A DNA stretch of 64,000 nt. Source: Thermoplasmata archaeon (lineage in GTDB: Archaea; Thermoplasmatota; Thermoplasmata; Lutacidiplasmatales; UBA184). A model generated the notes under the pieces. The model did not search any database. It was not told where the DNA came from and saw only the letters and a program-made list of their open reading frames with translations. The translations under genes were made by a program, and so were the position numbers. Every line of letters begins with the position of its first letter. Positions within the stretch are counted from its first letter, which is position 1. Location of the stretch: contig JAKAVQ010000012.1 in assembly GCA_021817245.1 (NCBI GenBank), positions 1-64,000 of the forward strand. The letters are read 5' to 3'. Of the stretch, positions 50,206-58,744 are shown piece by piece.

Positions 50206-52886
50206 CGGGCCACACGCTCCCGCCCCGCTTCGAGCCGAAGGCGGTCGAGGCGAAGTGGCAGGCCGAGTGGGACGCCCGCGCCGCGTTCCGGGCGCCCGAG
50301 CGGCCCGACCGCCCGGGGTTCTCGATCGTCCTTCCGCCGCCGAACGTGACCGGGATCCTCACGCTCGGCCACATGCTCGGCGACACCGTCGCGGACGTGC
50401 TCGTCCGCCACCATCGGATGCGGGGCGTCCCGACCGTCTGGGTCCCGGGGCTCGACCACGCCGGCCTCGCGACCCAAGTCGAGGTCCGGCGGCGGCTCGC
50501 GAAGCAGGGGGTCCGATTCGAGGAGCTTTCGCGCCCCGACGCCCTACGGGAGATCGAGCGGTGGCGGGAGGAACACGCGGCGCGCATCGTCGAGCAGACG
50601 CGCCGTGGCGGCTTTTCCCTCGACTGGGATCGGTTCCGCTACACGTTCGACCCGCCGAGCATCCGCGCCACGCGCGAGGTGTTCGTCCGGCTCTACCGGG
50701 ACGGCCTCATCTACCGCGGGGAACGGATCGTGAACTGGGACCCCCGGTTGCGGACGGCCGTCTCCGACCTCGAGGTCGTCCACACGGAGGAGGAAGCGAC
50801 GCTCGTGTTCGTCCGATATCCCTGGGCGGACGGCGCGCCCGGTGGCCTCGAGGTGGCGACCGTCCGGCCGGAGACGATCTTCGGCGACGTCGCGGTCGCG
50901 GTCCACCCCGACGACACCCGGTACGCCACGGCCGTGGGCCGGTCGGTCCGCGTGCCGATGACCGGCCGGACGGTCCCGGTGATCACCGACAGCGCGATCG
51001 ACCCCGCGTTCGGGGCCGGCGCGCTCAAGGTGACGCCGCGCCACGACCTCGTCGACTTCGAGATCTCCCGCCGCCATCCCGAGCTCCCGATGCCGCCCGA
51101 GATCTTCGACCCCGAGGCCCGGTTGACCGGGGAGTGGGTTCCCGACTCGTTCCGGGGTCTGGGCGTCGACAAGGCCCGCGCGGCGGCGGTCGCCGAACTC
51201 GCGCGCCTCGGCCTGCTCGTGCGCTCGGAGCCGTACCGGCACTCGGTCGCCCGCTCGGAGCGGACCGACGCGCCGATCGAGCCGCGACTGTCGACCCAGT
51301 GGTTCGTCCGGATGCGGCCCCTCGCCGAGCCGGTCGTGGAGGCGGTCCGTCGAGGAGAGGTCCGGATCCACCCGGAGCGCTGGCTCCTCACGTTCTTCCG
51401 GTGGATGGAGGAGATCCAGGACTGGTGCATCTCGCGGCAGGTCCTCTGGGGCCACGCCGTACCGGTCGCCCGCTGCGGGGCGTGCGGCCACGACACCGTG
51501 ACGATCGAGCCACCGGTACGGTGCGAGGCCTGCGGGTCGCCGGAGCTCCTCGCGGATCCGGACGTGCTCGACACCTGGTTCACCTCCTGGCTCTGGCCGT
51601 TCCTCGCGCTCGGCTGGCCGGAGCGCACCGCCGCGCTCGACCACTACTACCCCACCAGCGTGCTCGTGACCGGTCGCGACATCATGTTCTTCTGGGTGGC
51701 CCGGATGATGATGGCCGGCTACCGGTTCACCGGCCGGCGCCCGTTCTCGGACGTCTACTTCACCGGGATGCTGCGGGACGAGCACGGCCGGCGGATGTCG
51801 AAGCATCTCGGCAACTCCCCCGACCCGATCGACGTGATGGAGGAGCGGGGCGCGGACGCGATGCGCTTCGCTCTCGTCTTCCCGAACCCGTCCGACGAGG
51901 ATGGGCCGTTCGGGGGCGCGGCGCTCGACGGCGCCCGCAACTTCCTCACGAAGGTCTGGAACCTGACGCGGCTCGCGCTCCCGTTCCTCCCCCCGGGGTC
52001 CGCCGCGCCCCGCGCCCCTCCGACCCTCGGGCCGGAGAGCGCGCGCGAGAACCGCTGGATCCTCGCACGCTACCGGCGGACGCTCGAGGAGGTCGACCGC
52101 GCCCTCGGCGTCTACGCGCCCACCGCCGCGGCGACGGCCCTCCACGCGTTCCTCTGGCACGACGTCGCCGATCGGTACGTGGAGATCGCGAAGGACGCCC
52201 TCCGCGGCCACCGGGGGGAACCGGCGGCGCGCGAAGCGCGGGCGACCCTCCTCTACGTCCTCGAGCGCTCGCTCCGGCTCCTCCACCCGTTCGCCCCGCA
52301 CGTCACGGAGGAGCTCTGGCACGCCCTGCCGCACGACGGCGAGCTCCTCGCGCGGGCCCCCTGGCCGACGCCGGCCGAGGTCGTCGCGGACCCGATCGTC
52401 GAGGCCGAGATGGAACCGCTCCTCGAGACGATCCGCCTCCTCCGCAATCTTCGGGCCGAAGAGAAGGTCGGCGCGGAGGCCCTCCCGCCGGCCTGGGTCC
52501 GGCCCTCGGGCCCGGACGTCGCCCGGGTCCTCGCCGAGGGTCGAGCGACGGTCGAACGGCTCGCGCGGGTGAGCGCGCTGACCCTCCTCGGCCCGGGCGA
52601 CCCGCCTCCGGCGGGCGCGAGCGGCCGGGTCGCCCCCCTCGGGGAGTGCTTCCTCCAGCGGCCGCACGCCGGTCCGGGAGAGACCGAGGCGCTCGAACGC
52701 GAACGGGAGAAGCTCGCGAAGCTCCTCGAAAAGTCCCGGGGCCGCCTCGCGGACGACGGCTTCCGGGCCCGGGCGCCGCCCGAGGTCGTCCGCGAGACCG
52801 AGGAGAAATCGGCCGATCTCGAGGAGCGCCTCCGCCGCATCGACGAGCACTTGAAGGCCGGTGGGTCCTCCGGACCGAGCGCATGA
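50202..52886 (+). CDS. valS: Valyl-tRNA synthetase with probable CTG start
   Basis: An 894-residue class I synthetase. PPPNVTGILTLGHML (HIGH region, residues 45-59), the CP1 editing domain (about 170-330, ATVRPETIFGDVAVAVHP), CGACG..CEACG zinc pair, DVLDTWFTSWLWPF, and GRRMSKHLGNSPDP, where KMSKS has become RMSKH. A C-terminal coiled-coil arm (residues 830-890) resembles bacterial ValRS. No ATG, GTG or TTG lies at the expected N-terminus; CTG at 50202 within CTGA overlaps the permease stop and follows GGGAGGCGGGAG, so a CTG start is inferred. Its own TGA overlaps the next ATG. Confidence 0.93.
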   Translation: MTGHTLPPRFEPKAVEAKWQAEWDARAAFRAPERPDRPGFSIVLPPPNVTGILTLGHMLGDTVADVLVRHHRMRGVPTVWVPGLDHAGLATQVEVRRRLAKQGVRFEELSRPDALREIERWREEHAARIVEQTRRGGFSLDWDRFRYTFDPPSIRATREVFVRLYRDGLIYRGERIVNWDPRLRTAVSDLEVVHTEEEATLVFVRYPWADGAPGGLEVATVRPETIFGDVAVAVHPDDTRYATAVGRSVRVPMTGRTVPVITDSAIDPAFGAGALKVTPRHDLVDFEISRRHPELPMPPEIFDPEARLTGEWVPDSFRGLGVDKARAAAVAELARLGLLVRSEPYRHSVARSERTDAPIEPRLSTQWFVRMRPLAEPVVEAVRRGEVRIHPERWLLTFFRWMEEIQDWCISRQVLWGHAVPVARCGACGHDTVTIEPPVRCEACGSPELLADPDVLDTWFTSWLWPFLALGWPERTAALDHYYPTSVLVTGRDIMFFWVARMMMAGYRFTGRRPFSDVYFTGMLRDEHGRRMSKHLGNSPDPIDVMEERGADAMRFALVFPNPSDEDGPFGGAALDGARNFLTKVWNLTRLALPFLPPGSAAPRAPPTLGPESARENRWILARYRRTLEEVDRALGVYAPTAAATALHAFLWHDVADRYVEIAKDALRGHRGEPAAREARATLLYVLERSLRLLHPFAPHVTEELWHALPHDGELLARAPWPTPAEVVADPIVEAEMEPLLETIRLLRNLRAEEKVGAEALPPAWVRPSGPDVARVLAEGRATVERLARVSALTLLGPGDPPPAGASGRVAPLGECFLQRPHAGPGETEALEREREKLAKLLEKSRGRLADDGFRARAPPEVVRETEEKSADLEERLRRIDEHLKAGGSSGPSA

Positions 52887-53878
52887 CGCCCGCACCCCGA
52901 CGCCGTCCGCCCGCCCGCCGCCCACGCCCCGCGGCCGACCGCCCCGCCGTCCCTCCGATCGGCACGATCTCGGTCGACGGGCTCGGAAAGCCGCACCCGG
53001 CGATCGGGCTCGGCCTCTGGGGCCTCGGTCGTTGGAAGCCCGCGGACGAGGACCGCACGCGCGCGACGATCGCGCGCGCCTGGGAGCGGGGCCTGCGCTG
53101 GTTCGACACCGCCGAGGTCTACGGCGGCGGCCGGTCGGAGCGCCTGCTCGGCGAAGCGCTTCTCAAGCTTCCCGCCGGGGCCGAGGAGGCGTTCGTGGTC
53201 ACGAAGGTCTCCTGGGAGCACCTTCGGCCGTCCCAGGTCCGCGCGAGCCTCGTGAGCAGCCTCGAGCGCCTCGCGCGGCGGTCGGTCGACCTCTACCTCG
53301 TCCACGCCCCCGACGCGCGCGTCCCTCTCGCCGAGACGATGGGCGCGCTCGAGGCCCTCCGGGAGGAGGGCAAGGTCGGTGCGATCGGGGTCTCGAACTT
53401 CTCGGTCGCGGAGCTCGAGGAGGCGTCCCGCCACCTCGCGAAAGCGCGCATCGTCGTGAACCAGGTCGAGTACAACCTGTTCAACCGCGAGGACGGGGAC
53501 GCGGTCGGCGACTACTGCCGCCGCCACGGGATCCTCGTCGAGGCGTACTCCCCCCTCGCCCGGGGGCTCCTGCACGGACGCTACCTGGACGGTCAGCGCG
53601 TGCCGTCGGAGGTCGAGCGATTCGTCCACAACCTCTTCGAGCCGAACCGGCGAGCGGAGGTCCTCGCGCGGGCCCGACGGCTCCGCGTCCTCGCGCACGA
53701 GCACGGCGTCCCGCTCGCGTCGATCGCGCTCCACTGGCTCGCGGCCCGCGGCGCGGCGCCTCTCGTCGGGATGAGCCGCCCCGAGCAGGTCGACTCGAAC
53801 CTCGCAGCGTGGGCGGCCCGCCCGAGCGACCGGGTCCTCGCCGAAGCGGACGCCATCGCGCGGGGCGACCGTGCTTAG
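52883..53878 (+). CDS. Aldo/keto reductase
   Basis: A 331-residue TIM-barrel oxidoreductase. The catalytic tetrad is visible: Asp and Tyr in WFDTAEVYGGGRSE, Lys in FVVTKVSW, His in LYLVHAPD. GVSNFSVAELEEA and VNQVEYNLFNR follow; the C-terminal NADP-binding part has LVGMSRPEQVDSNL. The first 35 residues are a Pro/Arg-rich tail without equivalent in the family. The substrate is unknown. ATGA overlap with valS upstream and an 8-base overlap with the HAD gene downstream. Confidence 0.9.
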   Translation: MTPAPRRRPPARRPRPAADRPAVPPIGTISVDGLGKPHPAIGLGLWGLGRWKPADEDRTRATIARAWERGLRWFDTAEVYGGGRSERLLGEALLKLPAGAEEAFVVTKVSWEHLRPSQVRASLVSSLERLARRSVDLYLVHAPDARVPLAETMGALEALREEGKVGAIGVSNFSVAELEEASRHLAKARIVVNQVEYNLFNREDGDAVGDYCRRHGILVEAYSPLARGLLHGRYLDGQRVPSEVERFVHNLFEPNRRAEVLARARRLRVLAHEHGVPLASIALHWLAARGAAPLVGMSRPEQVDSNLAAWAARPSDRVLAEADAIARGDRA

Positions 53879-54524
53879 GCTCGTCGCGTTCGACATGGAC
53901 GGGACGCTCGTGGGCGTCCCGAGCTCCTGGCGGGTCGTCCACGAGTACTTCGGCGACCACAACGACACGGGCCTCCGACGGTTCCTCGCGAACGAGATCG
54001 ACGACCACGAGTTCATCCGGCTCGACATCCGGGTCTGGTGGAAGCACGCCCCCGAGCTCACCGTCACCGACCTCGAGGAGATCCTCGCGGACGTTCCTCT
54101 CATGCCGGGCGCCCACCCGCTCCTCGACTCCCTCCGTCGCGCCGGCGTCCGCACGGCGATCGTGAGCGGGGGCCTCGACCTCCTCGCGCGGCGCATCGGA
54201 CGCGAGCTCGGGATCGACCTCGTGCTCGCGAACGGCGTCGAATCCGATTCGGGCGGCCGGCTGACCGGCGAGGGGATCGTCCGGGTCCCGATCCACGGCA
54301 AGGAGGGGGTCCTCGCGGGCCTCCAGGCCCAGCTCGGCGTCGGGGTCGCGGAAACCGCCTCGGTCGGCAACTCCGAGATCGACGTGGGTCTCTTCCGACG
54401 CAGCCGCGTCGGGGTCGCGTTCCGGCCCGAGGACGAGGCGACACGACGGGCGGCGACCGAGGTCGTCGTCGAGCCGGACCTCGAGAAGGTCGCCGACGCC
54501 CTCCGCCGCTTTCCCGTCGCGTGA
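53871..54524 (+). CDS. HAD-superfamily phosphatase (SerB-like)
   Basis: A 217-residue protein. Motif I is AFDMDGTLVG (residues 5-14, nucleophile DxD), motif II TAIVSGGLDLLARRI, and motif IV-like SVGNSEIDVGLF; the conserved Lys lies in IHGKEGVL. The layout is that of phosphoserine phosphatase-like HAD enzymes. Phosphoserine is a likely but unproved substrate. It starts with GTG inside the end of the aldo/keto reductase gene. Confidence 0.85.
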   Translation: MLRLVAFDMDGTLVGVPSSWRVVHEYFGDHNDTGLRRFLANEIDDHEFIRLDIRVWWKHAPELTVTDLEEILADVPLMPGAHPLLDSLRRAGVRTAIVSGGLDLLARRIGRELGIDLVLANGVESDSGGRLTGEGIVRVPIHGKEGVLAGLQAQLGVGVAETASVGNSEIDVGLFRRSRVGVAFRPEDEATRRAATEVVVEPDLEKVADALRRFPVA

Positions 54525-54538
54525 TGGGGACGGGGAAC

Positions 54539-54546
54539 GCTTAAGC
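54539..54546 (+). promoter_or_regulatory. TATA-like box for the aIF2-beta gene
   Basis: GCTTAAGC, 28-35 bases before the ATG at 54574. Confidence 0.5.
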
Positions 54547-54573
54547 CCCTTCTCCCGGTTTACCGTCCGTCCG

Positions 54574-55191
54574 ATGGAGTCCTACCAGGCCCTGCTCGAG
54601 CGCGCCCGCGCGAAGCTCCCGCCGGTTCGTACCGGCGGCGAGAGGTTCCAGGTTCCCGAACCCGACGTCATGATCGACGGGAAGAACACGGTGATCCGCA
54701 ACTTCCAGGAGATCACGGGCGTCGTGCGCCGGGAGCCCGCCCACCTGATCGGCTACCTCGCGCGAGAGTTCGGCTGCCCCGGCGTCCTCGACCTCCCGCG
54801 CGGCGTGCTCAAGAGCCGGCTCACGAAGGACCAGCTCGCCCAGCGCGTCCGCGACTACACGGCGAAGTACGTCATCTGCTCGGAGTGCAAGCGGCCCGAC
54901 ACCCACCTCCAGAAGGACGGGCGGTTCACGCTCCTCGTTTGCGAAGCGTGCGGCGCCCAGCGGCCCGTGACGATGAGCCGCGTCATGGCTCCCGAGAAGC
55001 CGAAGACCCCCGTGGTCGTCGGCGAGGTCTACCGGCTCACGATCGAGGACGTGGGCCGGCGCGGCGACGGCGTCGCGAAGAAGGAGGGGTTCGTCGTCTT
55101 CGTCACGGGGGCGAACCAGCGCGGCACGACCGTCAACGCCAAGATCACGAAGGTACTCGGCAACAACGCGTACGCCATCGTCCAACCGTAG
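54574..55191 (+). CDS. eif2b: Translation initiation factor aIF2 subunit beta, with C-terminal TRAM domain
   Basis: A 205-residue protein. The core aIF2-beta fold (residues 1-140) includes KNTVIRNFQEITGVVRREP and the zinc ribbon CSECKRPDTHL..LLVCEACGA with four Cys (about residues 107-131). The last 60 residues (VGEVYRLTIEDVGRRGDGVAKKEGFVVFV..VNAKITKVLGNNAYA) form a TRAM RNA-binding domain, a fusion beyond the standard 135-140 residue aIF2-beta. aIF2 delivers initiator tRNA to the ribosome. It begins a cluster with the presenilin-like and deoxyhypusine synthase genes. Confidence 0.93.
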   Translation: MESYQALLERARAKLPPVRTGGERFQVPEPDVMIDGKNTVIRNFQEITGVVRREPAHLIGYLAREFGCPGVLDLPRGVLKSRLTKDQLAQRVRDYTAKYVICSECKRPDTHLQKDGRFTLLVCEACGAQRPVTMSRVMAPEKPKTPVVVGEVYRLTIEDVGRRGDGVAKKEGFVVFVTGANQRGTTVNAKITKVLGNNAYAIVQP

Positions 55192-55200
55192 ACGCGACCG

Positions 55201-56172
55201 ATGCGGAGCCTGCGGTGGGCGGGATTGCTCGCCCTCTACGTCGGCGCCCAGGCGGTCGGGCTTGCGCTCGCCGAGCCGTTCCGCTCCGCCGGGCTCGCAT
55301 CGACCTCGAACCCGCAGAGCCCCACGGCTCCGCTCGTCTTCATCGCGGTCATCGTCGCCGCGCCGATCGCGATCCTTCTTCTCGCCCGTCGCAAGGGCGG
55401 GATCGCCGCGCTCCGCCACCTGATCCTCGTCGCGATCGCCGGCGCGCTCTACTTCACCCTCTACTCCACGCTCGCGCTCGTCGTCTTCGTGACGCCGTAC
55501 CTGCCGCCCCCCTACGGCGCCGAGCTCCTTGTCGACCCCGCGCTGATCGTCGCGGCGTCGGCGAGCGCGCTGATCTACCTCGCGCTCCTGATCGAGCCGC
55601 AGTGGTACGTCGTCGACCTCGCCGGATTCCTCGCCGCGGGCTCGCTCGTCGCGATCCTCGGGATCTCGTTCGCGATCCTCCCCGCGTTCATCCTCCTCGG
55701 GGCGCTGATGGTCTACGACGCGATCGCGGTCTACCGCACCAAGCACATGGTCTCGCTCGCGGACGTCGTGACCGAGATGAAGCTCCCGATCCTGATGGTG
55801 ATGCCGGACCGCGCGGGCTACGACTACACCGCCGCGCCGAGCTACGGAGCGCAACGGGGCCAGCCGACCGAGGAGCGGGCGGCGATGTTCATGGGACTCG
55901 GGGACGTCGTGATCCCCGGGACGCTCGTCGTCAGCGCGTTCGTTTGGCTGCCCGCGACGCCCGGGTGGCTCGGGATCGGGGCCGGGCTCCTCGTCGCGAT
56001 CGGCGTGCTGGTGGGCTCGCTGGTCGGCTACGCGGTCCTCATGCGTGTACTGCGCAGCGGGAACCCGCAGGCGGGCCTGCCGTTCCTCAACGGCGGCGCG
56101 CTCGCGGGCTACCTAGTGACCTACGTCCTCGTCTTCCACTCGTTCTCCTTCGGTCTGGGCGGAGCGCTTTAA
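55201..56172 (+). CDS. Presenilin/signal peptide peptidase-like intramembrane protease
   Basis: A 323-residue membrane protein with about nine helices. The two catalytic aspartates are in LMVYDAIAVYRTKHM (about residue 178) and FMGLGDVVIPGTL (about residue 238), the YD/GxGD pair of archaeal presenilin-like aspartyl proteases. A PxL-like motif follows in AGLPFLNGGALAGY. It cleaves membrane-spanning peptides. It starts 9 bases after aIF2-beta on the same strand, so it is in its transcript. Confidence 0.9.
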   Translation: MRSLRWAGLLALYVGAQAVGLALAEPFRSAGLASTSNPQSPTAPLVFIAVIVAAPIAILLLARRKGGIAALRHLILVAIAGALYFTLYSTLALVVFVTPYLPPPYGAELLVDPALIVAASASALIYLALLIEPQWYVVDLAGFLAAGSLVAILGISFAILPAFILLGALMVYDAIAVYRTKHMVSLADVVTEMKLPILMVMPDRAGYDYTAAPSYGAQRGQPTEERAAMFMGLGDVVIPGTLVVSAFVWLPATPGWLGIGAGLLVAIGVLVGSLVGYAVLMRVLRSGNPQAGLPFLNGGALAGYLVTYVLVFHSFSFGLGGAL

Positions 56173-56174
56173 TC
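56167..56174 (+). promoter_or_regulatory. TATA-like box for deoxyhypusine synthase gene
   Basis: CTTTAATC, 22-29 bases before the GTG at 56196, overlapping the stop codon of the upstream gene. Confidence 0.5.
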
Positions 56175-56195
56175 CCCCCGCGCCCCGGCCGCGAC

Positions 56196-57137
56196 GTGCC
56201 GCGGAAGGTCGAGGACATCCGCATCGACGACCGCCCCTCCCTCGACACCCTCGTGCGGCGGCTCGAGGCGGGCGGGGGGTTCAGCGCGAAGGAGGTCGCG
56301 GTCGGCGTCGACCTGCTCGCGCGGATCCTCGGCGACCGCGAGATGACGACGTTCCTCTCGTTCCCGGCCGACCTGGTCGCCACGGGGACCCGCGGGGTCC
56401 TCGCGACCCTCGTGCGGGAGGGGTACATCGACGCGATCGTCACCACGTGCGGCACGCTCGACCACGACCTCGCGCGGGCGTTCCGGCGGTACTATCACGG
56501 GGCCTGGGACCTCGACGACGCCGACCTCCATCGCCGCCACCTCTACCGCCTCGGGAACCTCGTGATACCCGAGGCGAACTACGGCGCGATCATCGAACGG
56601 AAGATGCGCTCGATCCTCGGCCGCCTCTGGGACGGGGGGACGCGCGCGCTCTCCACGCGGGCGCTCGCCGCCGCGATCGGCGAGGCGATCCCGGCGACGG
56701 ACCGCTCGAGCATCCTGCGCGCCGCCTACGACCGCAAGGTCCCCGTGATCGTCCCCGGGATCACGGACGGCGCTGTCGGTTCGCAGGTCTGGCTCTTCTG
56801 GCAGGACCACAAGGGGCTCTCGCTCGACCTGCTCTCCGACGAGCAGACGCTCTCGGACCTCGTCTACGACGCGAAGCGTTCGGGGGCGATCATGCTCGGC
56901 GGCGGGATCTCGAAGCACCACACGATCTGGTGGAACCAGTTCCGCGACGGGCTCGACGCGGCGCTTTACGTGACGACCGCGGTCGAGTGGGACGGGAGCC
57001 TCTCGGGGGCCCGCACGCGCGAGGCGGTGTCGTGGGGGAAGGTGAAGGCCTCCGCCCGCCACACGACGGTCGAGGGCGACGCGACCGTCCTTTTCCCCTT
57101 CATGGTCGGGGCGGCGCTCGAGCGCCTGCGCCGCTAG
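56196..57137 (+). CDS. dhs: Deoxyhypusine synthase
   Basis: A 313-residue NAD-dependent enzyme that transfers the aminobutyl group of spermidine to a Lys of aIF5A. The catalytic Lys240 is in GGGISKHHTIWWN; other conserved parts are IVTTCGTLDHDLARAF, VPVIVPGITDGAVGSQVWLF, and ARTREAVSWGKVKASA. GTG at 56196 gives the right N-terminus (VPRKVEDI). It has its own TATA-like box at leaderless distance though it also follows the protease gene closely. Confidence 0.95.
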   Translation: MPRKVEDIRIDDRPSLDTLVRRLEAGGGFSAKEVAVGVDLLARILGDREMTTFLSFPADLVATGTRGVLATLVREGYIDAIVTTCGTLDHDLARAFRRYYHGAWDLDDADLHRRHLYRLGNLVIPEANYGAIIERKMRSILGRLWDGGTRALSTRALAAAIGEAIPATDRSSILRAAYDRKVPVIVPGITDGAVGSQVWLFWQDHKGLSLDLLSDEQTLSDLVYDAKRSGAIMLGGGISKHHTIWWNQFRDGLDAALYVTTAVEWDGSLSGARTREAVSWGKVKASARHTTVEGDATVLFPFMVGAALERLRR

Positions 57138-57274
57138 CTCGGCCGCCCCGGGCGACGCATGGCCCGCTCGGAACCGGCGCCGCGGGCGGAGCCTCCCCCG
57201 GAGCGGAGAGAGTGTCCGGGGTCCCGTCGGGGACGCACGCCCCGCGGTGCCGACGCGCGGCCGATACGGGGAGG

Positions 57275-57281
57275 CTTTAAG
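57275..57281 (+). promoter_or_regulatory. TATA box for tRNA-Lys
   Basis: CTTTAAG, 31-37 bases before the tRNA 5' end, same core as for tRNA-Cys. Confidence 0.6.
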
Positions 57282-57311
57282 GGGGGCGTCTGGGTCCGCC
57301 CAACCCGTCGT

Positions 57312-57385
57312 GGGCCCGTAGCTCAGCCCGGTAGAGCAGGCGGCTCTTAACCGCAAGGTCAGGGGTTCGAATCCCCTCGGGCCCG
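57312..57385 (+). tRNA. tRNA-Lys (CTT)
   Basis: Acceptor GGGCCCG/CGGGCCC, T-arm AGGGG-TTCGAAT-CCCCT and anticodon loop CTCTTAA give anticodon CTT (Lys). CCA is not encoded. An integrase gene follows within about 55 bases, so its 3' end is the likely attachment site of the right-hand island. Confidence 0.95.
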
Positions 57386-57406
57386 TTAAACTACATGTTC
57401 GAATAC

Positions 57407-57414
57407 TACTTATG
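57407..57414 (+). promoter_or_regulatory. TATA-like box for the integrase gene
   Basis: TACTTATG, 26-33 bases before the ATG at 57440, supporting that start over the ATG at 57395. Confidence 0.45.
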
Positions 57415-57439
57415 CAGGGTCACCCGTACCTCCACCCGG

Positions 57440-58744
57440 ATGACTCAGCGTCTCGACCACCGACCCCTGCTCTCTGACGAGAAGATCCACACTTGGTACG
57501 ACGAGAACGCGCTCGGCTCGAAGCTGACGGCCGAGGTGAATCTCCGTCGTCTCGGCCTCTTCTGTCACATCGTGCAGCTCACGCCGCCCGAGCTCGTGAA
57601 GATTGGGAGGTCCGACCCCGACCGACTCCGCGCGATCGTGGTCCGCTACGCGAAGGGGCTCCAGGGTAGCGGGAACTTGGCGAGTTACGTCTCGAAGACA
57701 TTCGTCGGGGTCAAGAGTTGGCTCCGGTTCAATCGGGTGGCCTTTGACGACTTCCCGCACCTTCGGGTCGTTCAAGGCGAGTCGATCAGGGACGAGCGCG
57801 TTCCAACCCAAGAGGAGCTCCGGCGAATCCTCTCCACCTACACGGCCCGCAGTCGGGTCGTCGCGCTGTTCATGGCCCATGCAGGAGTGCGCCCGGGCGT
57901 CCTCGGCGCCATTGACGGAAGCGACGGCCTTCGACTTGGCGACATCAAGGACCTCCAGTTGGGAGCCGAACCGGCTTTCGAGCGCGTTCCCTTCCGGGTA
58001 GTCGTCCCCGCGAAGCTCTCGAAAACCTCCGTCGAGTACCACACGTTCGGAACCCCGGAGCTTGCCGACACGGTCCTAGGTTATGTTGCGGAGCGTCGGC
58101 AACGCGGCGAGGAACTGACCTCCTCCTCCCCGGTGGTGACGGTTGAGCCGATGGGGGCGGGGACTAAGCTCCGCGAGCGCTCGAAGACCGGTTTTGTCGC
58201 GACGCCGGTGATCATGCGCGCCCTCCGTGACGGGCTCAAGGCAATCCTTCCAGGCGCGCGAACCTATGTCTTCCGTGCATACTGTTCGACCCAGATGGTG
58301 TCGGCACGGATCGACCGGGACGTGCGAGAGGCGATCTTGGGCCACTCGCTCGGAGTGAGCGGGCGATACAACCTTTCAAAGAGGCTCCACCCCAACACGA
58401 TCGAGGAGCTCCGCCGGGAGTACGCGAAGGCGGTTCCGTACCTCGAATCGGGTCGGCCGAAGGAGGATCACGCCACCGTCCTTGAGGGAGTCGTCGCGGC
58501 GCTGCTCAAGGAGAAGGGAGTCAAGGAGGAGAAGATCGCCGAGGTTCTCGAAGGAAAGGTTGCGGGCGAGGAGCTCGAACGGATTCTGGGTTCCCGCAAG
58601 GCGCAGCCGGTCGAGCGACTCGTGCCGAAGGACGGCCTTTCCGCGCTTCTCCTTCAGGGTTGGGAGTTCGTCTCTCCAGTCGGGAGCGACCAGGCGGTCG
58701 TGCGGTGGTCTCGCCAGCAGGGTCAGCAAGGCGGTCCAGATTAG
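57440..58744 (+). CDS. Archaeal tyrosine integrase at tRNA-Lys
   Basis: About 434 residues (449 if the ATG at 57395 is used). N-terminal SAM-like domain (about residues 25-120, ENALGSKLTAEVNLRRLGLF). Catalytic parts: AHAGVRPGVLG (Arg), YVFRAYCSTQMVSARI (the HxxR box, with Arg), EAILGHSLGVSGRYN (His, Tyr region). The last 100 residues are a Lys/Glu-rich helical tail (EEKIAEVLEGKVAGEELERIL) beyond the catalytic core. It lies directly after tRNA-Lys, a classic arrangement for archaeal integrative elements. The start at 57440 is chosen for its TATA-like box. Confidence 0.85.
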   Translation: MTQRLDHRPLLSDEKIHTWYDENALGSKLTAEVNLRRLGLFCHIVQLTPPELVKIGRSDPDRLRAIVVRYAKGLQGSGNLASYVSKTFVGVKSWLRFNRVAFDDFPHLRVVQGESIRDERVPTQEELRRILSTYTARSRVVALFMAHAGVRPGVLGAIDGSDGLRLGDIKDLQLGAEPAFERVPFRVVVPAKLSKTSVEYHTFGTPELADTVLGYVAERRQRGEELTSSSPVVTVEPMGAGTKLRERSKTGFVATPVIMRALRDGLKAILPGARTYVFRAYCSTQMVSARIDRDVREAILGHSLGVSGRYNLSKRLHPNTIEELRREYAKAVPYLESGRPKEDHATVLEGVVAALLKEKGVKEEKIAEVLEGKVAGEELERILGSRKAQPVERLVPKDGLSALLLQGWEFVSPVGSDQAVVRWSRQQGQQGGPD

